From Roseateles_B sp051857535 (GTDB lineage Bacteria > Pseudomonadota > Gammaproteobacteria > Burkholderiales > Burkholderiaceae_C): a DNA stretch of 64,000 nucleotides. Within the stretch, counting starts at the first letter, position 1, and every line of letters starts with the position of its first letter. Shown here in pieces: positions 49,283 to 58,219 of the stretch. The position numbers and the translations under genes were made by a program. The notes under the pieces were generated by a model that was given only the letters and a program-made list of their open reading frames with translations, had not been told where the DNA came from and ran no database searches. The stretch covers positions 1 through 64,000 of the forward strand of contig NZ_JBPZGY010000005.1 of assembly GCF_051857535.1 (NCBI RefSeq). The letters run 5' to 3'.

Positions 49283-51664
49283 TCAGAGGCTGGCGCGCAG
49301 CTCGGTGAACAGCGTGCGGCCGGGGTAGGGGTGGGCCTGGTAGGCGCGCTGATTGCCAACGTTGTCCACGCCCACGGCCAGCTCCAGGCCCAGGCCCAGC
49401 TGACGGCTCAGGCGCAGGTCCAGCAGGGTGAAGGAGGAGACGCCGCCGTAGACGTCGGGGTTGACGTCGCGGTTGTAGGGGTCGTTGTAGGCCCGGCCTG
49501 AATGGCGCAGGCCCAGGCTGCCCATCCATTGCGCGTCAGGGCGGTAGACCAGGCGGGCGTTGGCGCGCAGCGTGGGGATGCGGGGCCAGGTCTTGCCTTC
49601 GGACTGCGGGTCGCGCGGATTGGCCAGCACGCGGGAGCGGGCCCAGGCGGCATTGAGGTCCAGGCCTAGACCCTTCACGAGCAGGTCGTCCACCTGCCAC
49701 ACCGCTTCCACGCCGTAGGTGCGGACGCGGTCCACATTGGAGACGCGGTTGCGGGTCACGCCGCCACTGTTGTCGGACTGGCGCAGGATGGCGTCCCGCA
49801 CATCGTCCAGGAACAGGGAGAGGCGCAGGCGCTGGGCTCCCCAGTCCTTCTCGCCGCTGAGCTCCCAGGCGTTGGAGCGTTCGGCGCGCAGGTTCGGGTC
49901 GCTGGTGGTCTCGCTGTTGGGCGTCAGGGTGCCGTTGTAGAGCTCTTCCACATTGGGGAAGCGCACGCCGCGGCCGAAGCTGAGCTTGAGCAGGGTCTCG
50001 ACGTCCCGCTGCCAGGCCAGGGAGAGCTTGGGCGAGGCGCCGGAGAGGCGCCGGGCCTCGTAGGGGATGACGCGGTCGGCCATGCCCTCGGGGGCGGGCA
50101 GGCAGCGGGTGCTGGCGCCGGGCTTGCAGTCGGCGGCCTTGAGGCGCAGCAGCTGCAGGCCGTCGGTGCTGCGGAACCATTCCTGGCGCAGGCCCGAGGT
50201 CAGGCGCCAGTCGGGATGCAGCTGCCAGCTGTCCTGCACATAGGCGGCGCGCACCTCGGTGCGGCCCTGGTAGCGCTGCGAGAGCGCGCCCAGGGCCTTG
50301 CGCCAGTCCGGGGCCTGGTAGCTGGGGCTGTCCAGCACATAGGCATTGCGGTGCAGGCCCAGCACCCAGGCATGCTGGCTGTCCCGGGCGCGGTACACGG
50401 CCTGGGCTTCCAGGGTGTTCCAGCCGGTGCCGTCGCGGTAGGTCCAGACGCCGGGGCCGCCCTGGCGGGCCTGGTCCTCGGCGAGGTTGGCCTGGCGGCT
50501 GAGGTCGCTGAGGATGCGGTAGTTGGAATAGACCAGGGAGCCGTTCCATTCGGCAGGGCCGCGGGTCTTGAGCGTCAGGCCGACGTGGCGGTGGCGCTCC
50601 TCGCGCTCGGAGGGCGCGAAGGCGGCAGCGCTCTTGCTGCCGTCAGGCACGTCGAAGCTGTACTGGCCATCGCTGACACGGCCGGACCACACGGTGGCGC
50701 CGCCAGCATCGCGCAGGAAGCTGCGATTGCTGTTCTCGGTGCTGTTGGTCCACAGGGCCAGCATGCCGCTGGCCACCCAGCGCTCGCCCAGGGGCAGGCC
50801 GGCCTTGAGCTTGAGCGTGTCCTGGCGCGTGTGGTCCACCGCGCCGCTGCCGGCGCCCAGGATGGCGCGGGGCTGGCCCAGAGGGTCGGTGTCGTAGGTG
50901 ATGCCGCTGACGCGCTTGTCCGTCGGGCGGGCGGGATCGAAGCTGCCGGTCTTGGCGTTGACGCCCAGCGTGTAGTAGTTCATCGGCTGGGACTCGCTGT
51001 CCTGGCGGTTGTAGGCCGCGCTGAGCCACAGGCCGCTGTCCAGGCGCGTGCCCACGTAGCTGGAGAACTGGTAGCCGCCGTAGCGCTCCGAGAAGCCGTA
51101 GAGCTCGAAGCGCTGGCTGTGCCCGCTCAACCGGGCCGAGGCCTCCAGGCGGCGCGGTTCGCGCTCGGTGGTGACCACGGTGGTGCCGATGGAGTTGCCG
51201 GGGTAGATGGCGGAGAAGGGGCCGTAGAGCAGGTCCACCCGCGCGATGGCCTCGGGCGTGATCACGTTCCAGCGAGGCGCGTCGAAGCGGCCCAGGAAGT
51301 TGGAGATCAGGTAGCCGTCCACATAGGCCAAGCCACGGCCGGGCTGCAGGGTGCCGAAGCTGCGCCCGCCGATCAGCGCATTGCGGTCGCCGATGTAGCG
51401 CTTGCGGATGCTGGTGTTGGGCAGGTAGCGCAGCGCGTCTTCCGGGTTGATCAGGTTCTGCTCGCGCAGCTCCTCGGCCGTGACGCTGGCGCTGTTGCTG
51501 GGCAGGTTGGCGGCCAGACCGCTGCGCACGGCGGCGCCGGTCAGCGTCACGGGCGCGAGTTGCGCGTCGGTGCCGACGCCCTGGGCCTGCACTGCGGAGC
51601 TGCTCAGGGCCAGGAGCGTGGCGCCTAGTCCTGCCTGAGGTCGGGAGAGACGAAGATGCTTCAT
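49283..51664 (-). CDS. TonB-dependent outer-membrane receptor
   Basis: A 793-aa receptor with signal peptide (ends near AVQAQ), a plug domain at about 40-160 (SASVTAEELREQNLINPEDA, LRYLPNTSIRKRYIGDRNAL, IGGRSFGTLQPGRGLAYVDG) and a 22-strand barrel whose last strand ends in FTELRASL. Typical barrel blocks are SFGRGVRFPNVEELYNGTL and LRAERSNAWELSGEKDWG. It could import a siderophore- or chalkophore-like form of the cluster product or an unrelated ligand. First gene of a three-gene operon; a lux-box-like dyad lies in the region shared with the divergent ThDP-enzyme gene. Confidence 0.9.
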   Translation of the reverse strand: MKHLRLSRPQAGLGATLLALSSSAVQAQGVGTDAQLAPVTLTGAAVRSGLAANLPSNSASVTAEELREQNLINPEDALRYLPNTSIRKRYIGDRNALIGGRSFGTLQPGRGLAYVDGYLISNFLGRFDAPRWNVITPEAIARVDLLYGPFSAIYPGNSIGTTVVTTEREPRRLEASARLSGHSQRFELYGFSERYGGYQFSSYVGTRLDSGLWLSAAYNRQDSESQPMNYYTLGVNAKTGSFDPARPTDKRVSGITYDTDPLGQPRAILGAGSGAVDHTRQDTLKLKAGLPLGERWVASGMLALWTNSTENSNRSFLRDAGGATVWSGRVSDGQYSFDVPDGSKSAAAFAPSEREERHRHVGLTLKTRGPAEWNGSLVYSNYRILSDLSRQANLAEDQARQGGPGVWTYRDGTGWNTLEAQAVYRARDSQHAWVLGLHRNAYVLDSPSYQAPDWRKALGALSQRYQGRTEVRAAYVQDSWQLHPDWRLTSGLRQEWFRSTDGLQLLRLKAADCKPGASTRCLPAPEGMADRVIPYEARRLSGASPKLSLAWQRDVETLLKLSFGRGVRFPNVEELYNGTLTPNSETTSDPNLRAERSNAWELSGEKDWGAQRLRLSLFLDDVRDAILRQSDNSGGVTRNRVSNVDRVRTYGVEAVWQVDDLLVKGLGLDLNAAWARSRVLANPRDPQSEGKTWPRIPTLRANARLVYRPDAQWMGSLGLRHSGRAYNDPYNRDVNPDVYGGVSSFTLLDLRLSRQLGLGLELAVGVDNVGNQRAYQAHPYPGRTLFTELRASL

Positions 51665-51799
51665 GGGCTTGCAGATGCCTGATTGGGACGTGCATCCCGG
51701 GCGTCAGCGCCGACGGGAAGAGCGGGCCGCTCTGGGTCGGAGCGATGGGTCGGCATGGTAGTGAGGACCTTCCCACCGCGGACAAGCCTGCTTGCGTCT

Positions 51800-51815
51800 T
51801 TGTCCTTTCGGACAG
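51800..51815. promoter_or_regulatory. lux-box-like operator between TonB receptor and ThDP-enzyme genes
   Basis: TTGTCCTTTCGGACAG is a near-perfect dyad with a TTTC centre identical to the site at 47448. It lies 66 bases before the ThDP-enzyme start and 135 before the receptor start. -10-like hexamers are CATAGT (51850-51855, rightward, gap 34) and TACCAT (minus strand, 51755-51760, gap 39). The spacing is therefore longer than at the class II-like sites. Confidence 0.5.
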
Positions 51816-51881
51816 GCCGCCCAGCACGCCTGAAGGCCGCTGCCTTGTGCATAGTGCGGGCCTGCCCATCGAGGAGGTCCC

Positions 51882-54278
51882 ATGAAGACGCTGGCGCTCT
51901 GCGTCCTGGCCGCGCAGCCCTGGCTGCGCCGGGACATAGCCGTGGTGGTCGATGCCTTGCATGGACCGGCTGACCCATCGCCCGCGGAGCCGGCCCAGGC
52001 TCTCTACGCCGGCCTGCTGGACCAGGCGCGGCGCTACCTCGCGCAGCAGGCCAGGCCCCTGGCCCTGCGTGTGTTCTTCTTCGACACCCCGCAAGACTGG
52101 CAGCAGGCCCTGCAGGATCCGGCACACGGCCTGCGCGGCTGCAGCCAGGAGCTGTTCGTAATTCAGGCTGCCGACGCGTCCCAGGCCCTGCAGCTGCCCG
52201 CCTGGTTGCGGGGCCGTGCGCAGCAGGCCGGCCAGCCACTACGCTGTTCTCCGCACTCCTTCCTGCTCTACCTGCAGGCCGATGGCGATGACTTTCCCCA
52301 GCACCCATCGGCCCTCTGGCCTGCCGCCAGCACTGGGGGTCTGCATCTGCGCCTGCCCCATCCGGAGGCGGCCATGCGCCGGGCAGACCTGCTTCGCGTG
52401 CTGCTGGACCACCTGGACCATGCCCACCACAACCGCCTGCTGTCCCGCAGCGTTGACGCCACCGAGCGCCCGCCTGCCCTGGCCCGGGCCCTGCATGCCT
52501 TCATGCAGCAGCGCTGGCCCGGGCGCTGGGACTTCCACAGCTACACCGGCTCGGTGATCGCCGCCTTCATCGAGGGCATGCGCCAACTGGGCCAGGCGGA
52601 CGAACGACCGCAGCTGGTCGGCCTCAACGAGCATGGCCTGGCCTGCGCAGCCATCGCCGGCTGGCAGCTGTTCGGGCGCGCCTTCGTGCTGGCGGTCACC
52701 TCGGGCATGGTCGATGAGTTCAAGGGCACGCTGGCCAATCTGCAGCGCACCCGCGCGCCGGGCTTCATCGTCTGCGCCGACAGCGCCCGCGGCCAGTGGC
52801 ACGCCTTCCAGGGCACGGTGGAGCAGGCCGGCGACGGCCGCGCGCTGATGCAGGCCCGCGGCCTGCCGCAGGTCTACATCGAGACCGTCGATCAGCTGGA
52901 AGCCGGCCTGCTGGAGGCCTTTGCCGCGCTGGCCCGGGAAGAAGGGCCGGTGGTCATCTTCGCCAGTCCCGCCGTGCTGGAGAGCGCCGCGGCCATCGAC
53001 GAGCAGGACTTGCTCACGCGCAGCCAGCGGCCGCCGCGCCAGGCGATGCCGGCCCCCGTCGATGAGGCGCGCTGGCAGGCCCTGCTGTCCCTGGTCAATC
53101 ACCAGCGGCGCCGCCTGCTGTGGTTCTGCGGCCGCCTCAGCGCGGACGAGCGCGCCCTCGTGCACGAGATCGCCCAGCGTGCTGGCATCGCCCTGTGCGA
53201 CGGCATCGCGCATCCCGGCAGCGTGGCGGCCCATGCGGGCGGACGCGAGCAGCCCCACTATCTGGGTACGCTGGGCCTTTACGGCTTCAGCCGCGCGGTG
53301 CACCGCTACCTGCACGAGGGCGAGACCCTGCGGCCGGTCGAGGCCCAGAGCCTGTGCTTCCTCAAGAGCCGCATCGACCAGATCTGCACGCCCTTCTCGG
53401 AGGGCCGCCTGGCGCGGCACCTGCACATCGTGCAGGTCACGAACCGAGGGCAAGACCTGGCCCCCTTCGCCGACCTGCCCCTGCAGATGGACCTGATGGA
53501 CTTCCTGCAGCGTCTGCGTGACGCCCTGCAGGTGGACCCCGAGGTGCTGCGCTGGCGACAGGCCGCCCTGGCCGAGGCGCGGCACTGCCCGCCGGACCAC
53601 CTGGTGGACCGCATCGAGACCCTGCCCATGACGGCCAACTACTTCTTTCATCGCTTGGGCGGCCTGCTGCGCCGGCTGATCGAGGAGGAGGGCCTGCGCT
53701 ACCACGGGGTGTATGACGTGGGCCGCTGCGGCGTCTCTGCCCTGCGCAACCTGCCGCGCACCGACCCGGGCTTCTCCGGCTGGTATGGCCGCGCGCTGAT
53801 GGGCGATGCGCTGATGGCCCTGCCGGCCATCGCCCTGCACAGCCCGCGCCAGGTGCTGGCCTTCATCGGCGACGGCGCGCGCGCCCTGGTGCCAGACGTG
53901 GAGCTGCAGCTGCTGCGCCAGATGGGCCAGCGGTCGGATGCGGGCGAGGTCAACGTCAGCGTCTTCTACCTGCACAACGGCATGCTCTCCATCATCCAGA
54001 GCTACATCGACTTGCGCTTCGCGCGCGACGGCGCGGCTCAGGTGCACGTGCCCTGGCGGCCGCGGGCCGAGGCCAGCGAGGCCCACGGCCCGCTGACCCT
54101 GCAGCGCCGCCGCCTGCTGCGCTTTGACGAGGACCGTCTGCGCGAGGACCTCCTGGCCCGCGGCCGGCTCAATGTCTTCGAGGTCCAGCTCACCCACAAC
54201 TCCAGCGGCGACGGCATGAGCCTGGCCTCCGAAGGCACCTGGAGCCGCATCACGCCCAGCGAGGAACATGCGCCATGA
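51882..54278 (+). CDS. PigD-like thiamine-diphosphate-dependent enzyme
   Basis: A 798-aa ThDP enzyme with strong ribosome site (GGAGG). After about 200 residues of an extra N-terminal domain comes the pyrimidine-binding domain, with the activating Glu in LVGLNEHGLACAAIAGW and TSGMVDEFKGTLANLQRTRA. A central domain follows, then the diphosphate-binding domain with LAFIGDGARALVPDVELQLL and NVSVFYLHNGMLSIIQSY (GDG ... N). The extra front domain and the partner gene recall PigD of prodigiosin biosynthesis, which decarboxylates pyruvate and adds acetaldehyde to a 2-enal (Stetter reaction). The chain length and donor here are unknown. It overlaps the next gene by ATGA, as expected for sequential enzymes. 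An acetolactate-synthase-like role is the alternative but less likely. Confidence 0.8.
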   Translation: MKTLALCVLAAQPWLRRDIAVVVDALHGPADPSPAEPAQALYAGLLDQARRYLAQQARPLALRVFFFDTPQDWQQALQDPAHGLRGCSQELFVIQAADASQALQLPAWLRGRAQQAGQPLRCSPHSFLLYLQADGDDFPQHPSALWPAASTGGLHLRLPHPEAAMRRADLLRVLLDHLDHAHHNRLLSRSVDATERPPALARALHAFMQQRWPGRWDFHSYTGSVIAAFIEGMRQLGQADERPQLVGLNEHGLACAAIAGWQLFGRAFVLAVTSGMVDEFKGTLANLQRTRAPGFIVCADSARGQWHAFQGTVEQAGDGRALMQARGLPQVYIETVDQLEAGLLEAFAALAREEGPVVIFASPAVLESAAAIDEQDLLTRSQRPPRQAMPAPVDEARWQALLSLVNHQRRRLLWFCGRLSADERALVHEIAQRAGIALCDGIAHPGSVAAHAGGREQPHYLGTLGLYGFSRAVHRYLHEGETLRPVEAQSLCFLKSRIDQICTPFSEGRLARHLHIVQVTNRGQDLAPFADLPLQMDLMDFLQRLRDALQVDPEVLRWRQAALAEARHCPPDHLVDRIETLPMTANYFFHRLGGLLRRLIEEEGLRYHGVYDVGRCGVSALRNLPRTDPGFSGWYGRALMGDALMALPAIALHSPRQVLAFIGDGARALVPDVELQLLRQMGQRSDAGEVNVSVFYLHNGMLSIIQSYIDLRFARDGAAQVHVPWRPRAEASEAHGPLTLQRRRLLRFDEDRLREDLLARGRLNVFEVQLTHNSSGDGMSLASEGTWSRITPSEEHAP

Positions 54279-56788
54279 AATTCGGCTTCATCGCCCACCC
54301 TACCAGCCTGGCCCTGAAGCGCCAGGTCAAGATGTGCGACCTCATCGAGCGCGCCGTGCAGGATGCCGAGCAGGGCTTCGACCCTGCGCGCTGGCAGGCC
54401 CGCAGCCTGGTTCCCTTCGCCCACTTCGGTCAGATCCACAGCGGCGCGGGCGCTCGCTGCGAGGGTCTGCTGCAGTACCTGCCCCTGACGGCCGAGGAAA
54501 TGCTGCGCCAGCCGCGTCAGATCGCCGAGCGCGTACTGCGTGCGGTGGATGCGCTGGCCGGGCAGGGGGCCGAGCTGGTGGGCCTGGGCGGCTTCACCGG
54601 CATCGTGGGCAACCGCGGGCTGCAGACCCTGGAGCGCGCCCGCGTTCCCGTCACCACGGGCAACTCGCTGACGGCCTACGCCAGCTGGCGCAATCTGCTG
54701 GACCTGATGCCGCTGCTGGAGCTTGACCCGCAGCGGCAGGAGGTGGCCATTGTGGGCTACCCCGGCTCCATCGCCCTGGTGGTGGCCAAGCTGCTGGCGG
54801 ATTCCGTGGGCCGGCTGCTGCTGGTGCACCGCGGCGGGGGCGAGCGGCTGGCGGAGCAGCTTCAGTACCTGGGGCCCGAGCTGCGCGAGCGCGTGCGCCT
54901 GACGGACCGCATCGAGGACTGCTACGAGCAGCCCCGGCTCTACCTCGCGGCCACGTCCAGCGGCGATGTCATCGAGGAGGCACGCCTGGCGCCGGGCTCC
55001 GTGGTGGTGGATGCCGCGCTGCCTCGCGACGTGCGGCCGGCCCCTCGCCGTCGCGCGGATGTGCTCGTCATCGACGGCGGCCTGGTCAGCGCCGACCGCG
55101 CCTTCAGCCTGGGCACTGACACCCTTGGGCTGAGCCCCACCCGCATGATGAACGGCTGCCTGGCCGAGACCATGGTGCTGGCGCTGGAGGGCCGTCGCGA
55201 GGCCTTTTCCATCGGCCGTGAGCTGGACGTGGACAAGGTGCGCGAGATTGGCCGCCTGGCCGAGCGCCACGGCATCACGCCCGAGCGCATGAGCGCGGGC
55301 GGCGAGCCGCTCAAGCCCGCGGACGTCCGGGCCCTGGCACGCTTCCATGCGCCGGCTGCCCCGCGGGCCGTGCCGCGCCCCGGTGGCTTGCACGAGGAGG
55401 TCCTGCAGGACTTCGGTGCCCACATCAACCCGGTGATGCGTGAGTTCTTCGAGCTCAACCACATCGACCACGTCTTCGTGAAGGCCCAGGGCTGCACCCT
55501 GCAGGACGCCCAGGGCCGCGAGTTCCTGGACTTTGTAGCGGGCTACGGCTGCCTCAACATGGGCCACAACCACCCGCGCTGCGTGAGCGCGCTGCGGCGC
55601 TTCCTGGACAGCGAGGCGCCCAGCTTCGTCCAGTACGTCTCGGCCCCCGAGCACAGCAGCCGCCTGGCCGCGCGCCTGGCCGCGCTGGCGCCGGGCGGGC
55701 TCTCGCGGGTGTTCTTCTGCAACTCCGGCACCGAGGCGGTGGAGGCCGCGCTGAAGCTGGCCATGGCCGCCGCCCGGCCCGGGCAGCGCCGTGTGCTCTA
55801 TTGCGACAACGCCTACCACGGCAAGACCCTGGGTGCCCTCTCGGTGACGGGCCGCGACAAGCACCGCCAGCCCTTCATGCCCCTCATCGAGCGCTGCAGC
55901 GCCCTGCCTTTCGGGGACCTGCATGCGCTGGAGGCCGCGCTGCAGGCCGGCGATGTGGCTGCCTTCATCCTGGAGCCCATTCAGGGCGAGGGCGGCGTGA
56001 TCCTGCCCCCGGAGGGCTATCTGCGCGGCGTGCGGGCGCTCTGCGATCGCCATGGCTGCCTGATGATCCTGGACGAGATCCAGACCGGCCTGGGCCGCAC
56101 GGGCCGGATGTTCGCCTGCGAATGGGAGGGCGTGGCGCCGGACCTGATGGTGCTGGCCAAGTCCCTCTCCGGCGGCCTGGTACCCATCGGCGCCATGCTG
56201 GCCCGGCCCGAGCTGTGGGACCGCGCCTATGGCAGCCGCGACCGCTTCAGCCTGCACAGCTCCACCTTCGGCGGCGGCAACCTCGCGGCGGCGGTGGCGC
56301 TGGAGGCCCTGGCCGTGGTCGAGGAGGAAGACCTGGCCGGGCGCGCCCTGCGCACGGGCGAGGCCCTGCTGGCGGCCTTGCGCGAAGTGGCCGCGGGACA
56401 GGGCCTGATCCGCGAGGTGAGGGGCCGCGGGCTGATGATCGCCATCGAGTTCGCCCCGAGCTTCGAGGGCGCGGTGGATGCCTTCGTCCAGGAGTTCAGC
56501 GCCCGCCTGCCGGGCCAGCCCCGGGCCCTGTACCGCTTCCTGTCCGACCGCGCGCGTGCCCATCTGGAGGCGGCCGTGCCGGAGCTGGAGCGCAGCCTGG
56601 AGGAGATGCTGGTGCTGCGCATCGTGAGCAAGCTCTCGCAGGAGCACGGCATCCTGAGCTTTGTCACGGCCAATAACAGCAAGGTGCTGCGCATCCAGCC
56701 ACCCCTGACCCTCAGTGACGCCCAGGCCCAGCATTTCGTGCGCGCCATCGCCCAGGTCTGCGCCGATCTGTCCAGCGTGCCGGAATGA
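54275..56788 (+). CDS. acyl-thioester reductase fused to class III transaminase (PigE/TamH-like)
   Basis: An 837-aa bifunctional protein. Residues 1-350 resemble acyl-ACP reductase (AAR): LVGLGGFTGIVGNRGLQTLE, RVPVTTGNSLTAYASW, a modified nucleotide loop VAIVGYPGSIALVVAKLL, and MMNGCLAETMVLALEGRREA. Residues 385-837 are a class III PLP transaminase with FCNSGTEAVEAALKLAMAAA, YHGKTLGALSVTG, LILDEIQTGLGRTG-like MILDEIQTGLGRTGRMF and PLP Lys629 in VLAKSLSGGLVPIG. The same architecture is known from PigE (prodigiosin) and TamH (tambjamine), which convert acyl thioesters or ketoaldehydes to amines. Here it may act on the ThDP enzyme's product, giving an amino ketone that cyclises to a pyrroline, or make a fatty amine from an acyl-ACP. 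Confidence 0.87.
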   Translation: MKFGFIAHPTSLALKRQVKMCDLIERAVQDAEQGFDPARWQARSLVPFAHFGQIHSGAGARCEGLLQYLPLTAEEMLRQPRQIAERVLRAVDALAGQGAELVGLGGFTGIVGNRGLQTLERARVPVTTGNSLTAYASWRNLLDLMPLLELDPQRQEVAIVGYPGSIALVVAKLLADSVGRLLLVHRGGGERLAEQLQYLGPELRERVRLTDRIEDCYEQPRLYLAATSSGDVIEEARLAPGSVVVDAALPRDVRPAPRRRADVLVIDGGLVSADRAFSLGTDTLGLSPTRMMNGCLAETMVLALEGRREAFSIGRELDVDKVREIGRLAERHGITPERMSAGGEPLKPADVRALARFHAPAAPRAVPRPGGLHEEVLQDFGAHINPVMREFFELNHIDHVFVKAQGCTLQDAQGREFLDFVAGYGCLNMGHNHPRCVSALRRFLDSEAPSFVQYVSAPEHSSRLAARLAALAPGGLSRVFFCNSGTEAVEAALKLAMAAARPGQRRVLYCDNAYHGKTLGALSVTGRDKHRQPFMPLIERCSALPFGDLHALEAALQAGDVAAFILEPIQGEGGVILPPEGYLRGVRALCDRHGCLMILDEIQTGLGRTGRMFACEWEGVAPDLMVLAKSLSGGLVPIGAMLARPELWDRAYGSRDRFSLHSSTFGGGNLAAAVALEALAVVEEEDLAGRALRTGEALLAALREVAAGQGLIREVRGRGLMIAIEFAPSFEGAVDAFVQEFSARLPGQPRALYRFLSDRARAHLEAAVPELERSLEEMLVLRIVSKLSQEHGILSFVTANNSKVLRIQPPLTLSDAQAQHFVRAIAQVCADLSSVPE

Positions 56789-56800
56789 GGGCCGGCCGGC

Positions 56801-56816
56801 TTGCCCCAAGGGTCAG
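56801..56816 (+). promoter_or_regulatory. weak lux-box-like site before the desaturase gene
   Basis: TTGCCCCAAGGGTCAG fits the shared pattern (TTG-N10-CAG with CC and GG in the arms) but the arms pair in only four of six positions and no convincing -10 follows. Immediately after it lies a 9-bp inverted repeat, TGACAGGGC at 56818-56826 and GCCCTGTCA at 56850-56858. The desaturase may simply be read through from the upstream genes. Confidence 0.3.
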
Positions 56817-56906
56817 GTGACAGGGCCAGGGGCGAGGGACCAAGCTTGCGCCCTGTCATCACGCCCCCAGGCACTCATTCAGCACACCTTTCGGGAGAGA
56901 AGCCCC

Positions 56907-58088
56907 ATGTCCGCCACACTGACCCTGGACGCCAAGGCCGAGCGCCAGCGCTACGAAGCGCACTGCATGGCCGACCGCCGCATCTGGCCCTGGCTGGGCC
57001 GTGCCCTGCTGGACTGGGCGGGCATCGCCCTGGCCATGGCCTGCAGCCTCTGGGCCTTCGGCCAGGTGGAGCACTGGGCGCTAAAGGCTCTCTGCCTGGC
57101 GCCAGGCATGTGGATGGTGGGCGTCTTCCAGCACCGTCTGGCCCTGCTGGCCCATGACGCCGGCCACCGCACCATCTGCCCCAACGGCACACTGAATGAC
57201 CTGCTGGCCGTGTTCTTCGTCTACGGTCCCCTGCTGGTGAGCCTTGACGCCTGGCGCATGTTCCACAACGAGGGCCACCATCCCAAGATCCACACCGGCA
57301 CCCTGCGCGACCCCGAACTCGTCTTCAAGCGCGTGGACAACAGCTGGGGCCTGCCCATCCGGCGCAGCAAGGTGGCGCTGTTCACCGGCATGGCCCTGTG
57401 CGGCGGTGCGCTGCCGGGCGCCATCATCTTCATCCTCTGGATGGCCTCGCCGCGCTGCTTCGCCCGCATCAACCAGCTGTTGATGCACCTGCTGAAGAAG
57501 TCCAAGGACCAGGACAGTGACATCCTCCCCCTGCGCCTGCGCCATCTGCCGCGCGGCCGCCGCGCCATCGCCCGGGACCTGGCCCTGGGCCTGGCCCAGG
57601 TGCTGCTGCGCCTGGCCCTGCTGACGGCCTTTGCCTACGGCGTGGGCCAGGCCCTGGACTACGCCGCCTGGCCCCTGCTGCTGGCCCTGTGGTTCGGCGG
57701 CTATGCCACGGGCTTCTGGGCGGTGTTCCGGCTGCGGGGCTATTGCGAGCATGTCGGCGCGCACACGCTCTCGCTGTGCGAGCCCTCGCCGCTGTGGCGC
57801 TTCTTCGTGTTCCCGCATGGCGCCTGGGCGCACCAGCTGCACCATGAAATGCCGGGCCTGCCCTTTCATCGCTATCGCGACGTGCTGCGCCGCCGCGGCT
57901 CCCTGGGCGTCAGCCCCGGCGATGTCTTCCGGCTCTTCGAGAGCTCGCCGCCCCTGGCCTCGGGCGAGGTGCCTGCCGTCGATGCCGATGCCAACCTCAT
58001 GCGCCGCGCCAACCTGCAGGGCCTGCTGCGCACCGCCGTGGGCGACGCGCAGGGGCCGGCGCTGGCGGCGGCCATGGAAGAGCGTTGA
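56907..58088 (+). CDS. membrane-bound fatty acid desaturase/hydroxylase
   Basis: A 393-aa integral membrane protein with the three histidine boxes of the diiron desaturase superfamily: HDAGH, HNEGHH and HQLHHE. Hydrophobic segments flank the boxes (ALLDWAGIALAMACSLWAFG, ALPGAIIFILWMAS, WPLLLALWFGGYATGFW). GGGAG precedes the ATG. The spacing looks like acyl-lipid or acyl-ACP desaturases; hydroxylation or acetylenation is also possible in this family. Placed 118 bases after the reductase-transaminase, it probably introduces unsaturation into the chain that becomes the aldehyde or amine. Confidence 0.88.
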   Translation: MSATLTLDAKAERQRYEAHCMADRRIWPWLGRALLDWAGIALAMACSLWAFGQVEHWALKALCLAPGMWMVGVFQHRLALLAHDAGHRTICPNGTLNDLLAVFFVYGPLLVSLDAWRMFHNEGHHPKIHTGTLRDPELVFKRVDNSWGLPIRRSKVALFTGMALCGGALPGAIIFILWMASPRCFARINQLLMHLLKKSKDQDSDILPLRLRHLPRGRRAIARDLALGLAQVLLRLALLTAFAYGVGQALDYAAWPLLLALWFGGYATGFWAVFRLRGYCEHVGAHTLSLCEPSPLWRFFVFPHGAWAHQLHHEMPGLPFHRYRDVLRRRGSLGVSPGDVFRLFESSPPLASGEVPAVDADANLMRRANLQGLLRTAVGDAQGPALAAAMEER

Positions 58089-58110
58089 GCCGCAGCCCTG
58101 ACCCGGCGTG

Positions 58111-58149
58111 CTGATCTGGCGCACTGATTTGGCCCACTGATTTGGCCCA
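58111..58149. repeat. three 13-bp tandem repeats after the desaturase
   Basis: CTGATCTGGCGCA, CTGATTTGGCCCA and CTGATTTGGCCCA follow one another directly in the convergent gap between the desaturase and the second barrel gene. The copies are non-coding. A fourth, degraded copy may begin at 58150. Confidence 0.8.
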
Positions 58150-58166
58150 TTGACCGGCGTCACAGC

Positions 58167-58203
58167 AGAGCGCCCCGCCGCGAGGTGGGGCTCTTTCGTT
58201 TCC
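58167..58203. terminator. probable bidirectional intrinsic terminator
   Basis: AGAGCGCCCC and GGGGCTCT form a stem with a two-base bulge around a 10-base loop, followed by TTTCGTTT. It sits between two convergent genes (desaturase stop at 58088, barrel stop at 58220), where a terminator is expected. Confidence 0.6.
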
Positions 58204-58219
58204 GGGACCGCGGGGCGGC

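Noticed and set aside
49283..51664. Assignment of the TonB receptor to a specific siderophore class
   Set aside because: Ligand specificity cannot be read from the visible motifs.
56818..56858. Intrinsic terminator after the reductase-transaminase gene
   Set aside because: The 9-bp dyad has a 23-base loop and no T-tract; it could as well be a regulator site, so it was only mentioned.
58111..58149. Start of a CRISPR array
   Set aside because: The 13-bp units are directly adjacent without spacers and are too short.
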